Shown piece by piece: positions 1-11,153 of a stretch of DNA of 64,000 bases. Positions within the stretch are counted from its first letter, which is position 1; each line of letters opens with the position of its first letter. Where the stretch lies: positions 5,203,700 to 5,267,699 of the forward strand of contig NC_079221.1 of the NCBI RefSeq assembly GCF_029633865.1, in the 5' to 3' direction. This DNA comes from Lampris incognitus. Taxonomy: Eukaryota; Chordata; Actinopteri; Lampriformes; Lampridae. The notes under the pieces were generated by a model. It ran no database searches and was not told the origin of the DNA. It worked only from the letters and a program-made list of their open reading frames with translations. The position numbers were made by a program, and so were the translations under genes.

Positions 1-3000
1 CAAAATTGCCAATGTCAAAGCAAAGGCCAAAGTGATCATCGAGCTGGCGTTGTCGGTCACGGGGTAAGTCACGTCATACAATTTTGAAAGCTCCGCGTGC
101 AGGTGATTGTGTTACCAAGCAGTGATTGACAGGTGAAATGGTGAAACGATATAACAGACAGAACACCCGTTATTGAATGTAAACTAAGGCATTTGGATTT
201 TCCCTTTCCCCCCCCAGGGAGGCAAGCCCACCTCATGTTTATTTTGGGGGCACTGTGAAGGGAGAGAGCGCCATGAAGACAGAGGACGAGATTGGCAGTT
301 TGATTAACTACGAATTCAGAGTAAGCGCACCCCTTCGTCCGTGACCGAGCTCCTCGGCCACCGTCTGTATTGATTTTACATGTCGGGACGCCATCTGAGA
401 TGGTCAAGTGCATGAAACCGCGTGTGAAAGGCCGTGTCGTCTGGCTTTGTTTTGCCTCAGATAACTAATTTGGGGAAACCGCTGAAATCGTTTGGGACGG
501 CATCGCTGCACATTCAGTGGCCCAAAGAAAACGTGGATGGGAAATGGCTCCTCTATCTGGTCAAAATCACCACCACCGGCCTGGAAGAGATCTCCTGTTC
601 TCCTGAGAGTGAGATCAGCCCTGTTAAACACATCCAGGTAGGGCTTTTGCACCCGCATGGCCGTCCCGGACAGCATCCGGATGTGGGCCACTTCAGGCAA
701 CGATGCGGCACTGATGGCCTTCTTCTGGCCCTGACAAAATGGATGTGAGCCTGAAGTGGCCCACATGTACGTATAATAGCAAATGTGGCCCAAATATGCC
801 AAATCAAACGTGGGCCTTTTTTTGGCAAAGATGCGTTGCTCTCGGCAACATGTGATCTGGATGTGACCCTGAAGTGGCCCGTGTGGTAAATGGTGAATAC
901 GGCCCAGATATCACAAAACAAATATGGGCCACCTTTGGCAAATATGTGGCATTGTTATGGCTTGGTTCTGGCCCAGATCTGGCAAACAGGAGTGGACCGC
1001 CCAAGTGCCGGCCCACGCGGTGTATGGGCCGGGTGAAGTGTCGGGTGTGGGACGGGTCCGGCCCACAGCACTTTTGCTATCTGGGGTGTCGCTGCAACAG
1101 GAGGTGGTAGAAGCCGTTGACCAAAATGTGCTCTGCTCAATTCAAACCTGATTAAACGAGTAAGGGTGTGTTTTCAGGAGTCCCCTGCAGGACGATCGAG
1201 ACGCGAGACCGGACAGAGAGGGACATCCGGTGGCAAAGTCCCCCTGCTGGCAGAGCAGAGAAAGCGAAAAGCTTTGGTGGGTTTTTGGGTGTAGGTGTGT
1301 TTACGTTCCACGAATAGAAGTGGTGGTGGCAGGAAGGGTGTCCACTAACTGCCAGTTGTCTTTCTAGACGTGCGGCAACAGCTACGACGCTAAATGTGTG
1401 GTGATCAAATGCCCCCTGCAGGGCTTGGACGGTACTGCAGCGATTGCGCTGAGGTCTCGCCTGTGGAACTCCACGTTCCTTGAAGTAAAATCACAAACAC
1501 ATTTCCACGTTTACTGTCAGTACTTACACATGCCCTGTAATTAAGAAAATACCCCCATTTGTATGTTATGCTCTTAATGACTGACTCTGTGTTGTTGTCT
1601 TGTTTTGTTTTTTTTAAAACAGAATTACGCCTCTTTTAAGAGCCTCGATGTAATTGTGAAAGCCTCACTCAGGCTGGACACTCTTGCTAAAAACATGATC
1701 CTGAGGAAGGCAGAGACTCAGGTAAGCAGCTGGACTGCAACAGCAACCCAGCCGTGTCTGTAAAACATCCCTAATTACATAGATGTTAAGACATTTTTTA
1801 TTTTGTTTTACCCTTCTACATTCTGTTAAAGCTGGAATCTGGGACGTCCTCCGTCTGTTCCTCCCCCCCGTGGTAGTGAAAACTACAAACGAGGCGTTGC
1901 GGCCATTATCGCTAGTGTGCCGTCAGCGCAGCAGTAAACAGTTCCCACCCTTGTAAAAAAAATGGCATCCTCCCAACGAAAGCTAACAGACGATCTAATG
2001 TATTGAAAACTAGATCAGACGATACGGGGACACTGTTGTACAGTAACACTGATTATAGAATTGGTAGACAACACACGAATCGCCGCATCGGCGTCACGTT
2101 TTGAGTAGGAACTGTTTTACCGCCACACCAGCGTTTGTCCTGGTCAAAAATGTCAACAGTGGCATCTCCAACCATGGTGAAGACACCAGTTCATAACCTG
2201 ACTTCATGGTCCAGATGGATAAAAATCCTGGATTTCAGCGTTAACCCCCCCCCCCCCCCAGTAATTTGTAGTGACTAGACTTATCACACGAGTCTTATTT
2301 TCCACTGCTTGTCGCAGGTGACGGTGACCGTCTACCCCGAAAAGACGGTTGCCCAGTATGGCGGAGTCCCCTGGTGGATCATCCTGGTGGCTGTTCTTGC
2401 TGGCATCTTGGTGCTGGCGTTGCTAGTGTTTCTGCTCTGGAAGGTAAGCTCCTCAGCTGCTCCACCCTTTTACTGTCACCCTGCTAATGTCTGATGGCAG
2501 GAAAAAAGACAGATAAAGTGGGATGGGAGAGTTGGAATGACGGTAGGAATGACAGATGGGTTCAAGGTGGAGGTGGGATTCCATCAAGGATCGGCTCTGA
2601 GCCCTTTCTTGTTTGCAATGGTGATGGACAGGTTGACGGACGAGATCAGGCAGGAGTCTCTGTGGACTATAATGTTTGCGGATGACATTGTGATCTGTAG
2701 CGAGAGTAGGGTGCAGGTGGAGGAGAGCCTGGAGAGGTGGAGGTATGCACTGGAGAGAGGAGGAATGAAAGTCAGTTGGAGCAAGACGGAGTACCTATGC
2801 ATGAATGAGAGGGAGGACAGCGGAATGGCGAGGATGCAAGGAGTAGAGGTGACGAAGGCATACGAGTTTAAATACTTGGGGTCAACTGTCCAAAGTAATG
2901 AGGAGTACAGAAGAGAGGTGTAGAAGAGAGTGCAGGCAGGGTGGAGTGGGTGGAGAAGAGTGTCAGGAGTGATGTGTGACAGAAGGGTACCAGCAAGAGT

Positions 3001-5086
3001 TAAAGGGAAGGTTTACAAGATGGTAGTGAGACCAGCTATGTTATATGGTTTGGAGACAGTGGCACTGATGAAAAGACAGGAGGTGGAGCTGGAGGTGGCA
3101 GAGATGAAGAAGATAAGATTTTCATTGGGAGTGATGAAGAAGGACAGGATTAGGAACGAGTATATTAGAGGGACAGCTCAGGTTGGACGGTTTGGAGACA
3201 AAGCAAGAGAGACAAGATTGAGATGGTGTGGACATGTGTGGAGGAGAGATGCTGGGTATACTGGGAGAAGGATGCTGAATATGGAGCTGCCAGAGAAGAG
3301 GAGAAGAGGAAGGCCAAAGAGGAGGTTTATGGATGTGGTGAGGGAGGACATGCAGGTGGCTGGTGTGACAGAGGAAGATGCAGGGGACAGGAAGAGATGG
3401 AAACGGATGATCCGCTGTGGCGCTCCCTAATGGGAGCAGCCGAAATAGCAGTAGTAGTTTAAGAGGTAGAATGCAGCGTGGATGAAACATATTAGAAGAT
3501 CCAAACAAGGTTACAAGTAGTAAACATGCAGGGATTCAACACATCACGATGCTTTTGTGATTTTACTGTCCAGAAATAACTTGTGTTATGATGTCTGACA
3601 GCACATTACAGTTCTGTAGTGCAGGACGCAGATTCAGTTCAGTAACAATTCATCCCCCTTGCTTCCTGTTCAGTGCGGTTTCTTCAAGAGGGCTCCAAAA
3701 GACCAGTATGACGCTGCATATCACAAGGCACAAATCCACGTTCAGCCCTCAGACAAAGAGAAACTGCCCACCGAGGCCTAATGCCCGATTCGCACCCCCA
3801 GACCGAGGGTATGGACGAGCCATTGGCACGTGGAACGTGGTTATGACCGTTTCTAATGTACTCACTCTTACTCTCTGAAGGAGTTGCCTAACTGCCAAAT
3901 CAACGGACTGGAGCGACAAAATTCAGTCAGACACATGCGATGCAGTATCGGTGCAGATCTGGCGGGATTTCACAGGATTTGGTCTTGTGCCAGTTTTCTG
4001 GCCAGTGTTGCACGGATACCTTAAATAACTTTGTATTCTACTTGTTTTTTTGAGGAAAACGAGACTTATATGCATATTATTGCCCTGTGATGGCCTGGCG
4101 GCCTGTCCAGGGTGTCTCCCCCGCCTGCCGCCCAATGACTGCTGGGGTAGGCTCCAGCCTCCCCGCCACCCTGAGAGCAGGAGAAGCGGTTTGGATAATG
4201 AATGGATGCCCAGATAGCATCCGGATGTGGGCCACTTCAGGCACTGATGGCCTTCTTCTGGTCCTGACAAAATGGATGTGAGCCTGAAGTGGCCCACATG
4301 TATAATAGCAAATATGGCCCAAATATTCCAAATCACATGTGGGCCTTCTTTGGCAAAGATGTGGCGCTCTGGGCAACATGTGATCTGGATGTGACCCTGA
4401 AGCGGCCCGTAAATGGTGAATATGGCCCAAATACCACAAAACAAGTATGGGCCACCTTTGGCAAATATGCGGCACATGCGCACCGGCCAAGTGCCACATC
4501 ATTCCACGCGGTATGTGGGCCGGATGAAAGTGTCGGTGTGGGACGGGTCCGGGCCACGGCAGTTTTGCTCTCTGGGGTAAAAGGGGGGGATTTTTTTGTT
4601 GAAAAGTGCGTCTCGTATGTGTCTCTGAATTTTGTCAGAAAATCAAATCACTTTTCCAACCCAACAGGCTTGACCTTTTCCTCCTTCTCAAACCCTTGAC
4701 CCCTCCGTCCGTAAACTCGTCGTGTGCTCTGCAGGTGCTTTCCGCTGACCTCTCCCGCTTTGCTGTTCGATTCGTCGCCTCAGACGATGACCTTCCCTCT
4801 TGTCAGGCAGCGCATGCGCTAACGCACAGCACTTTGCAGCCCGCTCCCGTCGTATTGTGTACCGCGCGAGTGCCGACCGGCTGTGTTCGTAACGTTGATG
4901 TGGTTTCCCCGTCTCCTTCCCCAGTGCGGATTCTTCAAACGCTCCAAGTACGACGACAGCGTTCCCAGGTACCACGCGGTGTGCATCAGGAAGGAGTCCC
5001 CCCCGTGCGGCGGAAAGGTCCACCTTGACCTTTTTGAGAGAAAACAGTGGATGACTACCTGGAGCGAGAACGAGAGCTATTCGTGA
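1..5086 (+). CDS. itga6: Integrin alpha-6, 3' portion (C-terminal ectodomain, transmembrane segment, alternative tails)
   Basis: Laminin-receptor integrin alpha subunit; only the 3' exons are inside the window. Coding exons: <1-63, 218-320, 461-637, 1178-1276, 1368-1484, 1623-1721, 2318-2443, then tail exon A 3674-3808 (stop 3779-3781) or tail exon B 4925-5086. All junctions are GT-AG and phases agree. The early exons resemble the calf-2 region (NLGKPLKSFGTASLHIQWPK, then WLLYLVK). The exon at 1178 carries RSRR followed by E, matching the position of the furin site that cuts alpha-6 into heavy and light chains. The exon at 2318 encodes the membrane helix (PWWIILVAVLAGILVLALLV, ending WK), and both tails start CGFFKR. 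Both tails resemble alpha-6A and alpha-6B rather than alpha-3 or alpha-7. The intron before exon A holds a LINE; the A-B intron holds a SINE tail and a MITE-like element. The 5' part of the gene lies outside the window. Confidence 0.95.
665..1085. mobile_element. MITE-like repeat, CCCAGATAGC family, copy 1
   Basis: Begins CCCGGACAGCATCC and ends TGCTATCTGGG, imperfect inverted ends. The interior repeats the motif GTGGGCCACTTCAGG in both orientations, so the single strand can fold into hairpins. GT flanks both ends. It lies in an itga6 intron. Small open frames across it are not genes. Confidence 0.75.
2500..3460 (+). mobile_element. Non-LTR retrotransposon, reverse transcriptase C-terminal part and 3' end
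   Basis: Lies in the itga6 intron before tail exon A. The reading frame from 2537 to 3430 carries reverse transcriptase motifs: QGSALSPFLF, then the catalytic FADDIV. Next come a typical C-terminal region with LRWCGHVWRR and a KRRRGRPKRR basic block. One in-frame TAG at 2921-2923 is the only interruption. The copy ends in a short (TAG)n tail near 3450. The clade is uncertain (RTE-like is a guess). Two more 3' ends of this family lie at 28035-28100 and 47666-47849. Confidence 0.85.
3674..3808 (+). other. itga6: itga6 alternative exon A (short cytoplasmic tail)
   Basis: Cassette exon of 135 nt between a cag acceptor and an ggtatgg donor. It reads CGFFKRAPKDQYDAAYHKAQ and continues to PSDKEKLPTEA, then a stop at 3779-3781, 36 residues in all. 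This matches the alpha-6A tail length and its conserved YDA-YHKA and QPSDKE core. Human alpha-6A ends in SDA, a PDZ ligand; here the end is TEA, which may still be a weak PDZ ligand (inference). Including the exon ends translation early; skipping it exposes tail B. Confidence 0.92.
4082..4208 (+). mobile_element. SINE tail fragment (family A)
   Basis: Holds only the 3' portion shared with the fuller copies at 13680, 16467, 22645 and 47896: GGCCTGGCGGCCTGTCCAGG, then a stretch ending in GGATAATGAATGGATG. Lies between itga6 tail exons A and B. Confidence 0.75.
4209..4576. mobile_element. MITE-like repeat, CCCAGATAGC family, copy 2
   Basis: Starts CCCAGATAGCATCCGGATG directly after the SINE tail and ends TGCTCTCTGGG. 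The internal GTGGGCCACTTCAGGC and GCCTGAAGTGGCCCAC form an inverted pair about 40 nt apart. Lies in the intron between itga6 exons A and B. Confidence 0.75.
4925..5086 (+). other. itga6: itga6 terminal coding exon B (long cytoplasmic tail)
   Basis: The acceptor is ttccccag at 4917-4924. The exon encodes CGFFKRSKYDDSVPRYHAVC and ends with KQWMTTWSENESYS before TGA (5084-5086), 53 residues. This is the alpha-6B type tail, with its SVPRYHAV and ENESYS blocks. The middle of the tail (around CIRKESPPCGGKVHLDL) differs from the mammalian version and carries two extra cysteines. Confidence 0.92.
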
Positions 5087-6383
5087 AACGTCTCGGAACT
5101 GCTCAGAAGATCCGAGACGTTTTTCCTTTTCACGCAGTTCGGAAGCCGCAAATCCATCGAGCTCGTTTCTTCTTCTTCTTCGTTTCAACAATTTCTCTCC
5201 CGTTCAGCGAAGAAAGCGAACTTATTTCAGTGCCCCGTGTCGGTATCGCAAGTGCTCGTCGTATTGGGGTTTTTTTTTTAAGTTGTAGATACTTGTGCTG
5301 AATCTGAATTACTTTTATCAAATTCCTATGAATTTCTTCAGTGTATAGACGATAAAATGTAAGTTGTGTACATATTTGAAAACTGAAGCACACTGTATAT
5401 TTAATATTTTCTCTTTTTAAGAAAACAAAAACAAAAAAACAAGTCACGTTTAGCCAAAGAGTCTGTGTTGTCTTAAAGCTGCTTCCGAGTGGACGAAGGG
5501 CTTTTTTCTGTTTTTGTTTTTTTTTCTGTTTTAGTCGATGCACATTTCCTTACAGGTAGCAGCTACAGGGTGTGGCCGACAGCCTCGGACTCACTCCGCT
5601 CACACCACGAAGCAGTGCGCTGTTGATTGTTCTACACAGATGTACAGCAGAATTACAACAGTGCACCAGTGACGCTTATTTTTGTTGTGTTTTTTACTGC
5701 AAAACTCTGAAATGACGACTCTTAATTCAGAAGTCTGTGCAAGAGAGGCCCTCCGAACTGGCTGTTTTTTGGGGGTGGGGGTGGGGGGTTTGCAACTGCG
5801 GACACAATCGGCTCAGTGAAACATAATGTGATGTTTTAAGAGGTCAGTATCCCGAGTCAAAAACAAAAGAAGAAGAAATGCACAGCGGGCAGTATTAACG
5901 GCAGCAGAAGGTCCGTTGTGAGTTACTTGACTGTAGGTTTACACTCGCACCCCTCGGTAGATCCAGGGAACACCAACTGTACACAGACACACACACCTCC
6001 ACAGACACTCCGGCTTCACATTAATACAGAGGCACTGCCCACTGGAGGAGTTGCGGGTTCAGACGCCTTGCTTAAGGACACGCTGGACAGCGGCTGTTGA
6101 CGGAGGGGGGAGCATTAATTAGAGCACCAATCATTTCCCTTTTTACCAATACACAATTTCCCTGGTGGGTCTGGGCATTTGAACTCACAAGCCCCCTCCC
6201 CTCACAAAGCCTACAACCTCTAGGCCACTGCTGCCCCCATCAGGTCACCCAGGTACATGACCACTTTACAGTAACGGAAGGCAGGCAGCACCCGGCAAAC
6301 ACAACTTGAACCCCCAAGTGAGAGGACGGACCCACAAGCTGCACATCCTGATGTGAGCAGCCGCATCATACGCTGGTTCAGTG
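5087..6383 (+). other. itga6: itga6 3' untranslated and downstream region
   Basis: No coding sequence seen. The first canonical AATAAA on this strand after the exon B stop is at 6951-6956, beyond the repeat at 6384. A nearer non-canonical signal such as GATAAA at 5351 may be used, so the 3' end is undetermined. Confidence 0.4.
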
Positions 6384-6870
6384 GGTAACACAATAATAAC
6401 TACACAAATGAAGCATTAGTTCAGTATCAGTAACTACTGAATTCATCATTTGTAAAGTGTGTTAATAGATGTTTATAGATACTTATTAATACTGCAGCTC
6501 ATGGTTAAGTCAGGTAGTACTAGATGTTGGGTAGTATTTTGTACGAGCTCATCTAAAGTCAGGACTATCTGCCTTACAAAGCATTTACACATGAGACTGA
6601 AAGGCCAGCAGCACCTTCAGACTCACAACAGTAAAGGATCATGAGATCCTTTAGAAAGTGCAAGTACACAATTAACACACTGTTTACGTGTAGATATGTG
6701 CATGAATTAATCATGGATTGCAGCATTAATAAGTATTTATAAACATCTATTAACACTCACTAACCACTGGTGCACGTCTTGCGGTACAAATGATGACCTC
6801 AGTAGTTACCAATACTGGACCAATGCTTCATTTGTGTATTTATAAGTTGTGTAGTTATTATAGTGTTACT
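6384..6870. mobile_element. Non-autonomous hAT-like element with long inverted repeats, copy 1
   Basis: Runs from GGTAACAC to GTGTTACT, with arms of roughly 150-200 nt that mirror each other (for example TAATAGATGTTTATA and TATAAACATCTATTA). It is flanked by an 8-bp direct duplication GTTCAGTG at 6376-6383 and 6871-6878. A second copy lies at 32943-33437. The target-duplication length suggests hAT mobilisation; no transposase is encoded. Confidence 0.8.
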
Positions 6871-7109
6871 GTTCAGTGTTGTATGTGTTAAATCTAAAAA
6901 TCACGTGTGTGAATGAAGACTGATTGTGTATCTCTGGAGGAAGAGGGGAGAATAAAAGAAAACTCCGAAGGGAATTTGGTGTAAAGCGACCGGAATATTC
7001 CGAGAAAACGTGACGGAAAATGAAAATGAACGTGTCTTCGGTGGCTGTTGTTGTGTGGGGGGGGGGGGATAAAAACCTTGCAAGTACTTCCGAAGCGCTG
7101 TACATGACT

Positions 7110-7115
7110 TTTATT
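7110..7115 (-). terminator. Candidate polyadenylation signal of the nup62 gene
   Basis: TTTATT on the plus strand is AATAAA on the minus strand, about 500 nt past the nup62 stop codon. It is the most plausible canonical signal I see. Confidence 0.45.
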
Positions 7116-7618
7116 TCGATTTACAACTTTCCAAAAAAACAAGGATTATAACTACACATCCGCTGTACATGGCAAGAGATGACGCGCACAACTATGAAAA
7201 CCTCCCTCCCGCCGCCACCCTCAGGGTTAGGAGGGGGCTCCGGAGGACCGGTCCCTTTGGCACCGCAGCAGAACCTGCAGGTTTTACGCTGGCCGTTGGA
7301 ACTGGCGCAACGCCTCACGGTCAGCTAGCTGTGCGGGGATTAGAAATAAGAGTCTCTCGAGAAGCAAACGGGTCAACACGTTAAAGCACTACTGCGTCGA
7401 AAAAGCACACCTTCACAGATGTAAGCCACACAAAAAAAAAAAGGCAGGCAAAACAAGAGCCCACATAACAATTACCCACTGGCATGAATGAAGTGGGTAA
7501 GTGTTCAAAAAATAATAAACCTGACAACCTGAAGGTACCTCCCTGCTCACCGCTTCTGAAATAGTAAAAGGAAAGAAGAAGAGAGGATCAGTGCAGCAAC
7601 AAGTTTACCGCACACGAG

Positions 7619-9421
7619 TTACATGTTAAAACGGAAAGTCTTCTCCTGCTCTTTGCGTTGGTTGTCACACAGTTTGGACACATCCTCCACCCTCTTCTGG
7701 AGCAGAACCGAGTTCTGATCGATCCACTGCAGGGAGTCCATGTGGGCGTTGAGGATTTTGCAGATCTGCTGAAGCTGGGGCAGGGGCAGGGGAGACAAGA
7801 GAAGAACATTAAGATGCTAATCTGACATGGAGCCACGTGTGTGTGTCAACAACAACAACAACCCCCCCCCCGCCCCCCAGGGGTAAAGTCAGTCTCTTAC
7901 CGGTTCACTGGTGTTTGCCGGGCCGCTGGACGTGTTGAGGTGCTCGATGATCTCCTTGAGGTCCTGCGACATCCTCTTCAGCTGGATGTCCACGTTCCCG
8001 GCGAGCATGTAGGTCTTCTCGCGCTCCTCGTCGGCGTTCTGCTTGTAAATGGTCCCGCTCTGCTCCTTCACCCACTCCTCCAGCGGGCACAGCAGGTCCC
8101 CCAGCTCCTTCTGCTGCGACAGGATGAAATCCAGCTCCTGATTCAGCCGCCTCTGGTCCAGCTTCACTTTCTCCATCTCGTTGTGCAGGGACGTGATCTT
8201 CTCTCCGTTGTCCATCAGGATGCGGTCCCAGGCGTTCACTTGGGTGGCCTGGTGTAGGAAGTTCCTCTCCTGGTCCTCCAGCTCGAGGCTCCACTTGTTG
8301 ATGAGGCCCTCCAGCTGCGCGTAGGTCATCACCGGGGCGGCGGCGGCGGCCGCGGCGGTCGCGATGGTGGCCGCAGCGGTGGCCGCAGCGGTGGCGACCG
8401 GCACGGGTCTGCCCAATGAAAAGCCCGTGGCAGGGGCCGCAGTTGTGGCGACGGTGGCAGGGGTGGAGATGGTGGCAGTAGCCGCCCCGAGGGGCTTGAT
8501 CATGAAGCCCAGGCCCCCGCTGGCCGCCGTGGTTGTTGTCGGGGCCACAGCCGCAACTGTTGACGTCGCCGCGGCAAAGCCGGCGAAGGTGGGGGCGACC
8601 GACGGGATTGGCGCAGCAAACAGGGAAGTGCCTAGCGTCGGCATCGGCTGCGAAGCTGGCGTAGTCGTGGCAGGGGCGGGGGTCGACGAGGGTTTGACCC
8701 CGAAAGCAAACCCACCACCACCCTGGGCTGCCGTGGGCGCAGCGGTGGCGGCCGGCGTGGGCTGCGCGCCGAGGGTGAGGGTCGACGGAGCACCGGTGCC
8801 GAAGGAGAAACCCCCACCTGTGGTGATGGTGGGGGCTGCAGCAGTGGTCACCTGGACCTTGGCAGAACCAAAGCTAAATCCTCCTACCGGGAGGCCGCTG
8901 GGTGCTGCCGCCGGGGCCGCCGCAGGCTGGGGTTGAGCCTGGGGGGTAGTTCCAAAGCTGAACCCCCCCCCTGTTGGGGCGACCATGGCGGCGGCGGCGG
9001 GAGCGGCGGTCTGCGTCTGGAGACCCCCGCCCAGTGTGAACCCTGTCCCGGAGGCCGGCGTCGCTGCTGTCGAGCCCAAGCTGAGCCCCGTCTGTGCCGG
9101 TTGAGAAGCCGCTCCGAGGTTGAACGTGGTCGAGGGAGTCCCAAAAGAGAACCCGCCGCCGGCTGCCGTGCTTTTCGCGGGGGTCCCAAAGCTGAAGCCC
9201 CCGGTTGCCATGGCGCTGCCCTGGACGGAGGCAGCCTGGGCAGGATTGGGGGTCCCGAAAGAGAAGCCGCCGCCGCCGGTGGCTACAGGTGTGGAATTCG
9301 TCATACCGAACCCGGTGGGAGCCGCCGCCGCAGCCGCCGCGGCCGCTGCGGCGGTGGTCTTGGGGGTCCCGAAAGTGAACCCCGTATTAGAGGGCTGACC
9401 AAAATTGAATCCGCTAGTCAT
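7619..9421 (-). CDS. nup62: Nucleoporin p62 (FG nucleoporin, central channel)
   Basis: Two coding exons, 9421-7901 and 7774-7619, with a 126-bp GT-AG intron; 558 codons plus stop. The start is the ATG giving MTSGFNFG, which fits the family start (MSGFNFG); an acceptor-like tgttttag lies just upstream at about 9432, suggesting a non-coding 5' exon. Residues 1-360 are an FG-repeat domain with many GFSFG or GFTFG units in Ala/Thr/Pro-rich linkers. Residues 365-558 are the conserved coiled coil (MTYAQLEGLINKWSLELEDQ, and HMDSLQWIDQNS in exon 2) that assembles with Nup54 and Nup58 in the pore channel. Length is close to human p62 (522). Convergent with itga6 and divergent from pdk1. It could be annotated as a nup62-like paralogue (nup62l) in fish. 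Confidence 0.93.
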
Positions 9422-9429
9422 CCTCCTTC

Positions 9430-9760
9430 CTAAAACAAACGAATGAAACGTACCGAGCGAAGTTGCGGAAACTCCCCGAGCTCGTATCTCCGAGCCCCCT
9501 CCTGGCTTTTTTTGGCGGGTCAACACATAAAACGGCTTCCGCCGAAACCACCGGGTTTACTGCTCGGCCCTCGGGGACGAGTGCGTCGAGGAGTTCGTAC
9601 CGACGGAAAACAACCCAACACTAATCCGCCTCGGTGGCTTTTAATGAATATTAATCACGCACCCGAAACGTGGCCCGTCGGCGCGTCAGACAGGCAATTC
9701 TTCGGACCACTACCGGAAGTGACGTCGGTAAGGACCCTGCTCTGCCGAAGATAAAGTAAT
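9430..9760 (-). promoter_or_regulatory. Likely nup62 promoter and 5' leader
   Basis: GC-rich sequence directly upstream of the nup62 start. An ETS/CRE-type composite ACCGGAAGTGACGTC lies at about 9713-9727; this motif is common in housekeeping promoters. An acceptor-like sequence at 9432-9440 suggests a spliced 5' leader. Transcription start not determined. Confidence 0.5.
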
Positions 9761-10545
9761 CCTAAAAGAAAAACACGTCTAGCCCGAACAAGCGTGTCTT
9801 TTTAATTATTTTTTTTCATTTATTATTCAATTTCATTTTAGCTTATAGAACAAATAACATTACAGATAACATTACAGCCAGAGGAATAGACCGGAATCAA
9901 AAGCAATCAATACAAAGTATAAGATACTGTAACGTGCATGGATGAGAAGACACGCTGGCCGCTGACTGGCGAGTCTGACCCTTTAGTCGGGTGGTTAGCG
10001 ATGCATCCTGCGGTGCGGGCGATACGGGTTCGCTTCCCGGCCGCGGCACTTCCTGTGGTTGCGTTGTCCCCCGAATTCGCTACAATACTGTGCTGATGCC
10101 TCATTAAGTCAAATTTACATAAGCAACATTGTCTTGCTTTCTAGACATTAATCATGTGCAGGCGATACATAACAGTTTACATCCGACGTCAGTATCCGAA
10201 GAGGGGGTTTCTCTTTCTTCTTTCCGACTAAAGAAGTTACCCAGCAGAGTAAAAACACACCCAGTGCGATTGACTTTTATTGCCACTCATTAAATAATAC
10301 AAATATTACATTTTTAGACAGCAAAATTGGAGACAGATGGATGTGTGTTACATAAATTGTCTTCCCCTTGGTTTACCCATCTCTAGCTCGTAGTTCCTCT
10401 TAAAGGTACAGTACGCCATCCGTACACGACGTGACGCGGGGGACAAAAGGGGAGCTACGGAGGGGGCTGTTTTGTTCTATTTCTTTCTCATTTTTCCCTT
10501 TACTCTCCCAATTTAGTGGCCAATCGATCCCCTATTTTAGTTCAA
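9760..10545. other. Intergenic region with a tRNA-like SINE head fragment
   Basis: Mostly AT-rich without coding signal. At about 9975-10045 the plus strand reads GGTGGTTAGCGATGC and then GGGTTCGCTTCC, resembling RNA polymerase III A and B boxes of a tRNA-derived SINE. Cloverleaf pairing is not convincing for a functional tRNA. Confidence 0.4.
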
Positions 10546-10680
10546 ACCTATATCGCTGCTTCATCGAGTCCGGCCATAGTCGGCTCTGACGAGACCGAGG
10601 TGCGAACCCCGGTCCCCGGTGGGCAACTGCGTCACAAAGGCGACGCTTAGACCGCTGCGCCACCGCGGAACCGGAAGGGA
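10545..10680 (-). mobile_element. tRNA-derived SINE head fragment
   Basis: On the minus strand it reads GGTGGCGCAGCGGTCTAAGC, an A-box-like block, then GGGTTCGCACC, a B-box-like block about 50 nt later. No tRNA-like 3' end is present. Its sequence differs from SINE families A and B in this window. Confidence 0.5.
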
Positions 10681-10824
10681 CGTTTTTGGATGTAACAACT
10701 TGTCCAAAGGCGGAAGTAGACGGGACATCGCTCTCGCGGCGTGTGGCGGCTCTCCGTGTTGCTTCCGGCTGGTCGCGGAGCGCAGCCACCTGTTCCCGTC
10801 TTCACCAACTGACCGATATAGTTC

Positions 10825-11153
10825 GGCGAACGGTATAACGCGATATAACGCGATATAACGCGTGCCGGGCCAGCCTATAACGTGCGGCGGGGTTGGCCAT
10901 GGGCGCGTTGCTCCTTCACGCAGCATTTGATATATTGTTAGAGCGCTGATGTGAAGGGGGGCGTTGCGTTGCGGAGCTGCAGAGAGGTTAGCTAAGGGCT
11001 AATGGTAGCGGCTAATGTTAGCGGCTAATGGTAGCGGCGGGGTTTAATCGCGGACAGCAAACCATGATCAGTCTCCTTTCCATCGTTGCCATCTTTGATC
11101 GATACTGAACGTCGCCGTCGGCCAGAAGCGAGCCGGCACCGGTGTCGTCCAAA
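10825..11153 (+). promoter_or_regulatory. pdk1: Likely pdk1 promoter and 5' leader
   Basis: CpG-containing sequence before the pdk1 start codon. It holds two short tandem repeats: a roughly 10-bp GATATAACGC unit at about 10836-10862 and a roughly 13-bp GCTAATGGTAGCG unit at about 10995-11040. The transcription start is not visible. Confidence 0.4.

Noticed and set aside
4688-5191. A 167-codon minus-strand open frame overlapping itga6 exon B
   Set aside because: The plus strand encodes a clear integrin tail there; the minus frame has no recognisable family.
8364-9433. Antisense open frames of 101-190 codons
   Set aside because: They are shadows of the GC-rich FG-repeat exon of nup62 on the other strand.
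9422-9526. A 35-codon upstream extension of nup62
   Set aside because: It would start at GTG, and an acceptor-like site lies between it and the ATG at 9421; the family starts MSGFNFG.
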